From NCBI RefSeq assembly GCF_008831285.2, contig NC_045148.1:7011001-7075000 (forward strand): a DNA stretch of 64,000 bases. The letters run 5' to 3'. The position numbers and the translations under genes were made by a program. The notes beneath the pieces were generated by a model that worked only from the letters and a program-made list of their open reading frames with translations, did not search any database and had not been told where the DNA came from. This stretch comes from Nymphaea colorata (taxonomy: Eukaryota; Streptophyta; Magnoliopsida; Nymphaeales; Nymphaeaceae). Shown piece after piece: positions 45,926-57,591 of the stretch; positions within the stretch are counted from its first letter, which is position 1; every line of letters starts with the position of its first letter.

Positions 45926-46850
45926 TATGTTCTATCTTTCTCATACTTCATTTGCTCTCGTATTCAAACTTTCCAACAGACCAAACCTAGTAGTTAGACA
46001 AGTGATCTTGAATACCTTTCCAAAATCCACCTTCTAGGAGACTAGGAGAGTCAACTATGAAGTTTAACCTTTCAGCCTATCCTTTCATACCTTTCACAAG
46101 GAACCTTACGTGGGAAAATTCTCGAGAGTTTGTTTTCCTTATGAGTTTTCCACCATAAGCCCCTACCAAAGGACAGTTCAAGTGGGACTCATTTCTTGTG
46201 TTGCACTTGTGAAATTATCTTGATCTTAGACAATTCTACTAGATATTCATGACTAAACAAACCTAAATTTAGATGACCCTAGGATAATTAGGGAATGTAA
46301 TGAATCCCTTAAACCTGAGTTCATCATGCTCAGATCTTGTCTTCGATCCTGCAAGTTAATTGACCAGGCCAGTTAGTCATGAGCTTCTCTATTAGGAAAG
46401 AGAAAAACATTTTCTTAACTACTGGAGGAAACCCTCATCACCAATAATCTCACTAGGAATTTGTGACCCATACAACCTATTTGCATCATAAAGGACCTAC
46501 AATGATCTTGTAGGCCATTGTGCTTCGCAAGCACCTTTTCTTCAGGGAAAATAGTGGTCCCTATTTAGGCAGTATGTCAATGAACGTTAGATGCTTTCAA
46601 AAACTTTTTCAACTTTTTTGCTTTGACAAAAAAGAAGTTTGAAGCTTTTGCAATGAATGATATAAGGAGAAGACTCTACACTTCCCTACATAAAGCATTG
46701 AGACAAATTCAATAACAATAAGAAATTCAAGATTATAATAGGCTATTAGCATTATCAATCAAGTATTTGCAAAGATATAGTAGGAGAGTTTTGAAAGGAA
46801 AGAAACAATACTCTGTGAAAGCTTGGCTGGTAGCAAAATGAGGATTGAGA
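45926..46850. other. Low-CpG degenerate DNA, no gene seen
   Basis: Has the look of old methylated transposon sequence: few CG dinucleotides and many stop codons in every frame. No motif is recognised. Confidence 0.4.
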
Positions 46851-46859
46851 GATCACATA

Positions 46860-47285
46860 CATAAGGTTGTGAAGTATCTTAGGGGGCTAATAAGAGGGTT
46901 GGCTACATAATAGATTATCATGGTTCCTAGCTTTTTGACGTTAGAACTGAAGCTGCTAGGAGGCACATTGGGATCCACTAAACCAAGAGTTTGGCTCGAT
47001 ATGAGTGTGTGTCGAATTATTACAGTTGGTATCAGAGTATGGTTCTACACTCAAACCTGAGGCTGATACATGCTGACAAGTGTCTCTTGAGAGGAGTGGA
47101 CTATAACACTTTTTCGAAAAATTTAGTCTTGTATATAAGTTTGTGAAAAATCTTGGGAGACCTATAAAGAGGCTAACTAATTGATAGATTGTCTTGGTTC
47201 CTAACTTTTTATCACTAAAACCGAAATCACTAAGAGATAATTGGATTCACCAAACCAAGAGCCCGTGCATAGCGTGGAAGTGGGC
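46860..47285 (+). repeat. LTR retrotransposon fragment with a tRNA-iMet-type primer binding site
   Basis: TGGTATCAGAG at 47027-47037, three bases after an LTR-like TTACA end, is the hallmark primer binding site complementary to initiator methionine tRNA. Sequence before it (about 46862-46995) is repeated imperfectly after it (about 47130-47275), including TGGTTCCTA(G/A)CTTTTT and CACCAAACCAAGAG-type words. No gag or pol sequence is recognised. Confidence 0.6.
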
Positions 47286-50200
47286 TGACGAGTGACCTAA
47301 TTTCCACTCCAAAAAAAGCTATGAAACATGACAATTTATTACTTAGGAACGTCCCATGAAGTCCTCCAAGATTCATTACAGTAGTAGATACATGGCTAAG
47401 CTTTCCAATGGGGTGTTACAATCAAGAGTATCAGATTAACATGAACTTAATTTGCATTCATTTTTGTAAAGGTTAATTATTATGAATATTTGTCTTATCA
47501 AAAACCCACAAGGTGAGGTGGTAGAACATGTGACAAAGCTATATAAAACCACTAGACTAGTGGAGCTTTATGATAGCCTTTGAAGTAGCATTGTTTCTCT
47601 CAAAAAGTGAATATTATCTAAAAGAAAAACCAAAAGAAGGAAACAAGAAAGTCAAAAGCAAGAAAAATTCAAAGAACAAAGTAAGAACGTCAAAAGTCAA
47701 GAAATCTAAAAAGGAAAATAAAAATAAAAAAAAAAGTCAAAAGCGAAATGATAGAAAATTAAAAGAAAAGAAAAATGTCTACCAAGAAATAAGAGGCATA
47801 ACCATTACAAAGATTAAATCTTATGAAATCAAAATTTAGCATTTCAGTTTAGGCATAGGAGCTCTTTAATGTCCCATTATACTTCGAAGATGTCATATTT
47901 CATTTTCTACCACCTATCGATCCACTTAAGAAAAATGTGATGACCAAAACCTTCAAAATGGGTCCATTAGAGAAGAATGTGATCAGCATGATGCCCTCCA
48001 GTTGTTCCCTACTGTCTCAAGAGAGATGCTTTATCCAAGATAGAGTTTTAACCTAGACCTATTTTTTTCGTTAAAGTTCTTATATAAAGCTTGAGCTGAG
48101 TGTGCTTCGAAAACTTCTTTTTTTCCTTTTGAGACATCTAAACATTTTTTAAAATTGAGCATCTGCATTGTGAAGACCAACCCTCCTTACTTCTTTTAGT
48201 GTTCCCTGTCACACCCACTTAGGATGGTTAAATTAGAGACTTTCATCCTCATCTTTCCTTTCAAACCTATGTTAGTATAAGAAGTTAGGACTTATTTTCC
48301 TTATTCATGATAGGAAATTAAATCTTATACTTTCATTATCACTTGTCTTCTCGTGCCTATTTAGGATAATTGCTAAAACCTCAGAGTTACAATTCATATT
48401 TCTTTCTACACTCATTCAAGTTAAGGGGTTAACTGTGAGCCCATTTTCAAAAATTATCTTCTTTTAAATTGATGCTACCTTTTCTTTTGATGTGATAAGG
48501 CTCTAATGGCTCTTGCTTCAATCCTTTCAGGTCAAGGGGTCAAACTAACTTTCTTGAACATTTCAAAACTAAGTTAATGAGATGTTCCGTTAAGTGTAAA
48601 ATTTGGTACATTCTATATTTGTCACTGAACTTGAATATTGAGCATCAAAATAGCAAGATGGGCATGTGTGAACATCACAAATTTTTTACTTTGAATGACT
48701 ATTTTACTCTTAATCGTCCATTTTTTTTTATTGCTTTCACATTTATTTTCAACTTGTTTGCTAACTACCTTCTCTTTATTTCATCTTTGAGCCTAGAAAC
48801 TGCCAAACTATAGTATTTTACCTCAATTAAGATCCTCCCTACTTCAACCCGTAGAAAAGCCTAGTTTACCGGCCTAAACTTATGTCATTTTACCTATGTT
48901 TGTGCACATTCTTAAATAGTGAGATCCTTGACTCTCGGTTAGTCTTAAAATGCCTTGCTCCACCCACCAATAGGCTATATTGCCTAAAAACATAAAAAAA
49001 TAGTCTTAAAATGCCTTGCTCCACCCACCAATAGGCTATATTGCCTAAAAACATAAAAAACCCTAATATACTGGGTGACCCTCAGACCTTTTTTTCATTT
49101 TGCTCTTGAATCCTTGGAAAATCCTAGAAATTGAGTATATTAGGTCAATCAACTTCAAAATGTGCTTAGTCCAGCTTAGGTAAGCTCTTCTCAGCTAAAC
49201 TAAGTTTGGAAGGGTCCATTTCTCCAAAAATGGTAGGTTTGGAGCTCAATTTATAACTTTGTTGGCTTGTAGAATACAATGTTTAAATTTTAGTTCTATA
49301 GAGTTTATACCCAATCAATAGGTTACCCTCACCCCCATATTAATGTCGTGATTTTTAGCTCACTTCAGCCTGATCAAGTTGAGCCACCCTGACTGGCTTA
49401 GGACACAATCATCACATTAAAATAATGTAGTCTTAGTTCAATTCCAATTACTTTGCCTTAGATTGAGTTCTATTCAGTTTCATCACTTCCCCTAGTGTCT
49501 ATCATTTTATTTTTAATCTATGAACTCAATTTTGATTGAATCCTATAATGTCAACTCTTATTGATATGAGAATAGCTTCTTCATGAGCAAAAATACCTTC
49601 CTACAACTCAGTTCTAATAAAAGTTCCCTCATTGAAGTATAATGCTGGTTTTACACATTCTCTAACTTTACCCACTTCACTCCTATTTGTGTCTGCAGCA
49701 TAATTTAACTAAATTTTCACAAGAAATCACTAATTTCTCGATTGATAATTGTCTAAGAGCCATTAACCTAGTTCCCCTAGTTGTCAAACTCAATCCAGAG
49801 GTTGCCAAACAAGCTTTTTTCCCAATGTATTTCTCATTTTCTCACTTTTCTTACCATTTTCAGTTGCGTTTTCTTAAAAAAAAATTGTAGTTTATGGGTA
49901 AACCAAGAAATCTTTTTCAAATTTGTTTAAACCAGGTCAAACTAGCCAAGAGGCCCATGTCATATCCTAGTTGGCTTGCCAAACCTAACCAAATTTCATA
50001 ATTCGCACCAAGGGGAAAATAGTCATTTCACATTTCTTGTCTAAGGTCAATCTGGAATTAGTTTATATGCACATATTTTCCATTTCCCCAAAGTCTTGCA
50101 CCCCTTAGCCCAAACATGAACATGTTCAACAAACATGAAGCCAGCCTGATTTGAACCTTCTAAGCTCTAAACCTAACCCTGAATTAGTTTGATTCACAAA

Positions 50201-52710
50201 CTATCCCAATTCACTAAGCCAAGACTCAGTCAGCCTAGCCTAGTTTGACCCAGACCTGCTAAACTTTTCCTAAACTAGTCCTAACCCAATAGAACCAAGA
50301 ATAAACACCGGCTCAATGCCTCATTCAATCTCGGCCTGGGCCAAGCTTAGCAGGCTCATGCCTACTAGTTCAGTTTTACGAACCAGTTTTAGTTTGATCT
50401 AACCTACATGGTTCATTCTCACCATGAACCCAACTTTGTGTGCTCGAGCCTACTGGATTTAACTTTGCTAACTAGTATCATTTTGGCCTAATCTGCCTAT
50501 GTTTAATCAATTGAACACATACCAAAACCACCAGCTTCAGTGACTTTGCAAACTAAATCCATGTTCCACAATTTGATATCTGTTTGAAATCCAAATCATT
50601 ACTCTAGATCTTAATTTTGATATTTAATTAAATACTCTACTTGAAATTTAAATTAAAAAAATCCCTTTTCTTACTCAGATTTTAGTACAAATCCAACATT
50701 AAAATCTAAACTAGAGATCTAAAATCCCTAGACATACCATGTGTCCCTGGGATAAGCCTAGTCATTCAAGCTAGGATTAATATTTTCCTTAAGTTATTTA
50801 AACTTCAAATGGGCAAGAGGTCCCCCCCAATTAAAAATTTACAAAATTCTATTATATGACATTATAGACAAAGCAATAGGGAGGGGGGTGCCCTATCCTT
50901 GGTGACTTGACTTTTTCTCATATATGTTCTCATTTCTTTTTTTTTTCCTTCATATTTCTTTAGATCCTTGGTGACATATCTCTTTGGTACAGTGTCCTTG
51001 AAGCTTCGCTCTCAACACCCAAACGTCCACAAAACACACACTCACCCACACACAAAAGAACCCTCCTTGTGTTGCCTGTCAAAATTAGAAGGAGGAAAGA
51101 AGAAGGAAGAGACAAGAAAGAGTGAAGGTTGAGACCTTTAATGGAGCATGTACAAATAACAGAAACAAGTAGGCTTTAAATTTTTCTCTCTCTTTGTTTC
51201 TTTATTATCATATTTTTAAGTCTCTATAGAGGCTTCATCTTTTAACTCTAATAAGCCATTGATGAGAGGTTGAGGATGCCTTCATGGATGAAGTTCCCCC
51301 TCAAAGCCAACATCGTATTCCTTAGCTCTTTCCTCATTACTAGTTTTCCTATAGCAAATGGCTATTATTGAGAGGCTTAGACTGCCGTTATGAACATTAA
51401 CTCCCTCTCAAGGTTGATGTTGTTTGTTGTGACATTTGGTCGCTGTTATTGTCATTGGTTTCATTTGTTTCCATGGTCATTAAAGAGGTTGAGACCGCCA
51501 AAATCATTCATGCATGATTTTGTAGATTTTCAATGAAATGCATGGTTTGTGGAATTGAAGTCATCATCACAACAGGATCAACTCAATCCACATATAACCG
51601 ATTTGCATACTTGGTCACATTATTATTATTTTGAAATTATTTTATGTTATGTGCATGTTATTTTCTCGTTTGTGTGCATTATCATATCATATTTAGTTTA
51701 TTCATGAATCTTAGGTTGATTCTATGTTTTATGTGAGAATCAGAGTGTTTACGTTGTCAAAGAGCGCTTTTCAAGGTTGTAGAAATCATGTTCTGAAATT
51801 TGGTCACGTTAGGAACTCAATAACATAATTTTTAAGTGCGATCTTCATAATTTATAAAAAGAATTAGTTTCTTGCATGTGTCCAGTTATCCTGCATGATC
51901 TTTTGGTCCCATATAAAGTATCTAGCCTAGGCATTGGAAAGATTTAGTTATCTCAATATTTTGTTAGGTTTAGTTCTACTTTTTTGCACTTTATGTTTTT
52001 TGTTATGAGGTTGCTGCTCCATGGTTAGTGTTCTAGGTCCTCCTTCCCAATTGTTTGGGATCTTTTATTTTGCATATACGGTGTCTACCTATGCATTTTG
52101 GAGTTCATCCTGGTCGTTATAGTCTTCTACCGTCCCAAAGTAGGACATTGGAGCATAATGCTTGTTTTGCTTTACTCTAGAAAGTTAATCGATATATTAG
52201 CTCCATCAGCCATGTCTTATTTTTTATGATATTCTCTAGATCATCTACTTGATTTGTCCATTTACAGGTGCATACAGCTTTTACATTAAGTTTGATGATT
52301 GATTTCAACAAAATTAGTTCTTCTCTTGTCTATGATCAAGCTTTAACTACTAGCCTTCTTCGTAACATAGTGCGTCATATGTGAGTGGTTTAAGGCAATA
52401 TTTCCCTGTGTCATCATTCGCCATGTTAACTTTCATTTTTCACAGCCGTTCGAGATAAGTAGAGGTCAGTTGACATGATTTCCAAGTTTCAAGTGGATCC
52501 ATGGTTTGCAACATGATCTATGCTATAGGCATGCCATATATAAATGGACGTTCAAGAATAGATTATCTTCATCTAGAATGACTCACTTGGTCAATGTTAT
52601 GTTTTAGTGGTTTATTGATTGTCTCTTATGTTAGAACATCCTCTTTGAAAAAAGTAAAGTATGTATGTTAAATTTAAAAAAAAAATCTAAAAACAAGGAT
52701 TGACGCATGC
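47286..52710. other. About 5.4 kb decayed repeat DNA, no gene
   Basis: Stops in all frames, few CG dinucleotides, and phrases repeated loosely. The 89-codon plus frame at 47570-47839 is almost pure Lys/Asn/Ser from A-rich DNA and is not credible. A 61-bp exact duplication lies at 48940-49060 and a C-run after GGGCAAGAGG at about 50813. Probably remains of one or more LTR elements, including the one at 46860. Confidence 0.45.
48940..49060. repeat. 61-bp tandem duplication, two essentially exact copies
   Basis: The unit starts TAGTCTTAAAATGCCTTGCT at 48940 and again at 49001, with no mismatch noticed. Its preservation in otherwise decayed DNA shows it is recent. Confidence 0.93.
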
Positions 52711-55700
52711 ATGTATAAATGGTAGCTCCGCCCCTGGATAGAAGCCTCTGGCTGACGTGAGCTCCAGTGTGTTGCTGAACACACTGCTGTGTGTCAAGTC
52801 GTTAGTAATGATTACATAGTGCCGAGATTTTAATACGCTGGCCCATCATCACAGGACAGGTTGTCATTGTTTATTGACACCCAGATTTTCTGGCCCGCCA
52901 AAGATATTCTGGAGGTGCCGTTCTTAATACCTGTCATTCTACGTATCTAATTGAGAACTCTCTATGCATCATTGCAGATAACATTCACGGACATAAATAT
53001 GAAAGACAGAACTCACATGATCTATCTCCATTATTGGTAACCCAAGTTCAAATCCTAATTTTTCCGCCTTAAAAGTTTTGAAATATGTGATTGGCCCTCG
53101 TAGAAGGATTCAAAAGTTTTATTTACTCATACGTACCATTTATTGCCTTCAGCTTCCATAACAAAAAATCATAGCTCGCCACTGGGTGTAAGCTGCTACC
53201 ATCTTGCCATGAAGATGTTCTTGATCCTCATATGAGAGGGAGAGATTCAATTGCTGTTCGTCGGAGGGAAGTGTTGATGCATGTGGAAAAAGTGGAGGAG
53301 TGGAGCAATCGTGGAGACGGAGTTAATATTTATCATGGGAATTGATTGTCGGTGGCTATGAATGCAGCACCAATACACCCAGATGAAATGCCTCCGCAAA
53401 ATTGGAGAAATATTGTTTCAGATTCCCTAGGAAGGATTATTTTCTGTAACATATGTATTCGCCAAGGATTTCATCCATGAGCTGATGTTGTTTGTGGCGG
53501 ACGCTTCTCCTGGTTTGGGACCCCTCTCCAATTCAGCAATGGCACACCATTCTACTCATGTGGTCATGATAGACATGAACTTAAAAAACTCGATGGACAA
53601 GAAATTAATGTGACGATACCATGAGATCTTAGAGCTAGCATTTGGACGTTTATCCTTGTAGGGCGCTTTCATGTTCATTCCTACTTCTTGGCCATATATA
53701 TGCAAGATGAATGTTGATTTGGTTCTAATAATTTGGAGTTAGAACTTCAACTAAAACTGCATGTATATGCCATTTTGTAAATTTAAAAATTTATTACTAT
53801 TCATATTGTTCTCTCTTGATGAAAAACACATGTTTAGGCTCTTAATTCCTATTCCTCACTGATCGATTGGAGCCGAATGATCGAATTTGATCCTAATTAG
53901 TTTGTCTTCAATAGGACATTCGCACTTTTGGACATCCAGTTTCCTCAACAATTCAGAAATCTTCGTCGGCATTTTTAAGTTAAGATCTCTGATAAAAATT
54001 ATGATGTTGAGGAACCCAGTAGATCTAAAACTATCAATTAAGATTGCAACACATATATGACAGTCGCATAACTATGCATATCCTAGTAATGAAGCTTTCT
54101 ACTAAGAATTAAAAAATTTCTAAAGAAAGGTACCTTTGTTTTGAGCTCATGGGACATCAACTCGTTTTGTTGTAAAATGAGTGCAAGTTGAAACACAACA
54201 TAGATATTACCCCAAACAATCGAAAGCAGGTCTCATACTTCGAGGGAATGGGAGAAATGGTGAAAGTTTCAGCTGTCAATCAGGCGGTAGGATGAGAATG
54301 AAATATTCCCGTGCGCATCCACGGGATGTATCATTGCCACAACAGGAAACTACAATTTTTTATTAGATCATTGAAAAGCCCGGGAAAATACCCCAGCGGC
54401 CTGGAATAAACTAAGTCCTACAATGAGAAGCTGAATTATCAGTGTCGGATTTCGTTGGACTTTCTTTCTAGAATAAAAGTTCACATTTAAATATTTTTCC
54501 CTTACTTCGCCAGCAAGTTTCGACTCTGATATACCTGCTCACTACTGTTCTAGATTCTTTTGAATTTTGGGATGCCCAAACGAGTGCGTCGAACGTGTGG
54601 CCCTTGGCAATTCCATATGCGTACCACATTCCTCAGTGTAAGCTGTCATAGTAAATAGGCTTCTGGGTATGTGAACTGTCCTAGTAAATGGCCTTCTTGG
54701 AACTTGAGCAATCATACCATAAATTGTAACGCTTTGACATGCAGTATTGTTTCCTTGGTAGAAAGATCCTTTTAATTCGAATGAAGGAGATGCCAAGATG
54801 CAGTCGGCTGTCGGAGGAACAAGAGCAATTTTTATGAAGTCAAAAAGCAGCTACCAATTCACAACAGGTGGCTAGCCCACTGTTTGGAAAAACTTGCTCT
54901 TGGCCTCTCTCTCTCACACACATTGATTGGAGCTCCAGTTTTCAAGAGGAACTGGTGGCCATGATGGCACATTGTTCCCATATCTTCAGCATGGCCAGGT
55001 GATCTTCAACGAAAGGTGTCGCCCAGATCATTGGCCGTGCTCACATTCCATCCCATGTATAATTTCAAATTTGGATGATCTGGGTTTGAGAAAGTAGTTC
55101 TAAAAGATTCGCCATGGAAGACATGTGGATCATTTTTAAATTTATTCAATTTCTTTTAGCCATTCTGCTTGTACAGCAAATTGCAATATCACTGCGGTTC
55201 TTAACTACTGGCACATGTATCAGGAATAGGGTTCAAATCTCTATGTTAACCTGCCAATCAACTTCCACTCCATTATTTGAGTTCTCCAGGCACAAATATA
55301 TAGTGGTAACTATGAGATTTTGGCACTATAGAACAAATAGTGCAATAAATTGGGAAGTGTTCCAATTGATTGGGCTGGTTATGACAATTGATAAAATTGC
55401 CACAGCCGATATAGATAATGTAAAGTAGCAGTTGAATGCAATTGTCAGGATTAATCATCATGGATTCAACTCCTTAGTGGTACAGCAAATTAGATAAATA
55501 ATACTTTGAATAAATGGCTAAAATCATGCATGTTAGAAGTTAAGTATTAAAGAAGGAGCATTGATGAAATGAAAGGGGAGATGCAGAATCATTTTTTAGA
55601 TATATACTAGAGACACCACTCCCAGAATTGAAGATCCAGCCGCACCGCACTGCACCCACATCACCAACTCAATCGTGTAAAACTCCACGGCAACTGCCTA

Positions 55701-55810
55701 TTGAAAGAACAGAACCTTTGCTAGGTGAGCGCACCGAGAATCAACTACAAGAGGCCCACAATGTACCTTTGAATCTAGGTCACAAGGGTGGGTGGTGTGG
55801 GTGCGGCGAG

Positions 55811-55811
<1 letters not shown>
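52711..55811. other. About 3.1 kb intergenic repeat-rich DNA, no gene
   Basis: Traces of the GCTCCGCCCC transposon family (52720) and of the GGCTAGCCCACTG family (54868-54980). From 55640 the CCGCACCGCACTGCACCC words belong to the 27350-28050 family. No believable protein-coding frame. Confidence 0.45.
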
Positions 55812-55812
<1 letters not shown>

Positions 55813-55867
<55 letters not shown>

Positions 55868-55870
55868 ATA
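55813..55870. repeat. (AT)n microsatellite
   Basis: About 58 bp of nearly pure AT with one interruption (TTTATAT). It is flanked by GGGTGCGGCG on the left and, further right, GGGTGCGGGTGCGCC (about 56015). Confidence 0.95.
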
Positions 55871-57361
55871 TTATTTGTTATATAAGTAATTTTATTTCAA
55901 TATTTTTTAATTTTTTTATCAAGGTTACCTTGAATCAATATATCAATGAAAACTTGGCCAAAACATTTTTCAAAACAGCCAAAACTCATTTGATGCCGTG
56001 TCAGGCCGCACTAGGGTGCGGGTGCGCCAACTATGGCTTTGAACTTATTGCGAACCACCTACATAAACCCGGACCTCGCTCCTTAGTTGTCTTGTCCACT
56101 TGAGTTGATTTGTATTGATATATTTTGCTTATGCATATACGTGCCAACATATCTTGTTAGTTGGGAACACTTGACAAGGAATAGAATTGCTCTTGAAAAA
56201 ATGACTGTAAATTGACGAATGGTGAGTTCAAGCTTGTCTCATGTTGGTGCAGGTGAAAAGCTTGTTTGATTAGAAAGGCCAACGTCAACACCATGATCGA
56301 CATATTAATGCTCCATAAAGTTTATAATTTGTTGAATTTAAATGTATTTTATTTAGACAAATAATTCGTTCGACTGTCATGCGTGCATTGCCAATTGTCT
56401 GTTAAGAGAACCATGTCTGTCAATTAATTGGTAGGTTCGAACCGATCATACTTATTGTATATAGTTTTTGGAAACGGGAAACCAAACTTTGATTGCCAAA
56501 AGGGAGAAATTAACCGTGTCACGTTAATACAAGCAATTTTTTTGGTTTCGATTAAGAAGCAACACGAGAATGAGACTTTATTAATACTTGATATAGAAGT
56601 CGTGAATTACTCATCAGAATTAACCTTTCGTCAATATTTAATATTTTATTATGTAAAGCTTTTCAAATTTGGAGCATTGCTTAACCAAAAAACTACATGC
56701 ATTATACAATATAATGCAGAAAATAATCTCTAGAACAAAATCTATTCTTCTGAGACAGATTACCATAGAGGGGAAGATGGTTAAGTTGGTTCTTCGATCG
56801 ATTTATCAAGAAGGATCCATATCTTCCATTAATGCACAAAACAATGCAACTAAGCCGGTGAGCGGTTAATTCTGCAGAAGGACAGCAGTCGAGAATATCA
56901 CGCCATGGATATGAGCTGGCAGATTTAGCGCACAAGTGATTGTGTACACCCAGTTACCACTCTGACTTAAATATATATCAGCTGGGTATTCACCAACCAA
57001 AATTTAACGGAAAATAATGCGAATAAACATGTCGCCAAGTTGTAATTGTCATGCCTTCTGAGCATTTCATTTTAATACCATTTTCAGCCAAACGTTCCGC
57101 GTCCTCTCTGAGCAGCTGATCGGTTTTGTAAATGATCTAGGTTTGTCGCTGTGGCCGGATCCAAAAAGTGATCGCAAAGACGAAAGAGACAAAGGGAGGC
57201 GACATGAATGCAGAAGAAGGACAATCGTCACTTTAATGATGAAGACGATGGCGATGCAAGGTTCATATGAAACTTGACATTAATGAAGTCGATGGCGACA
57301 CCCATTTTCTTTTTGCGTAATCTGGCCGTTTTCATTTTTCTGCTGGTGCAATGGCCAAATC
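55871..57361. other. Upstream region of the second RING-H2 gene, no other gene seen
   Basis: No coding signal on either strand. The last few hundred bases form the promoter region of gene B. Confidence 0.45.
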
Positions 57362-57368
57362 TATAAAT
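57362..57368 (+). promoter_or_regulatory. TATA box of the second RING-H2 gene
   Basis: TATAAAT about 225 bp upstream of the start codon at 57592, in a position like that of gene A. It also rules out a start at the in-frame codon near 57367. Confidence 0.72.
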
Positions 57369-57591
57369 GCTTGTTGGCACTCGCGATGCCTTGCAAGGGC
57401 CAATCACAGTAGTGACCTCCTCGTTTTTACGCTTCTTCGGGTCTAATCTTCTTTTCCCTTTTGGGTATACAACTTCCTGTGAGGAAGCAGGCATCCCTTA
57501 TCCTTCTTGTGGGGAGTTCTTTATCTGCTCTGCTGCACCAAAAGAAACCTACAAAGCACGGCTGGTGATTTTGCTTGAGCAGGAGATCAAG

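Noticed and set aside
47570-47839. 89-codon Lys-rich frame resembling a basic nuclear protein
   Set aside because: The composition reflects an A-rich, AAGTCAAAA-type low-complexity stretch inside decayed transposon DNA; there is no start context, domain or neighbour support.
56428-56460. GGTTCGAACC, like a tRNA B box
   Set aside because: No A box, acceptor stem or anticodon arm can be drawn around it, so it is not a tRNA gene.
57367-57591. Longer first exon of RING-H2 gene B starting near 57367
   Set aside because: The start would lie inside the TATA box, and the added residues have no counterpart in gene A or the NIP family.
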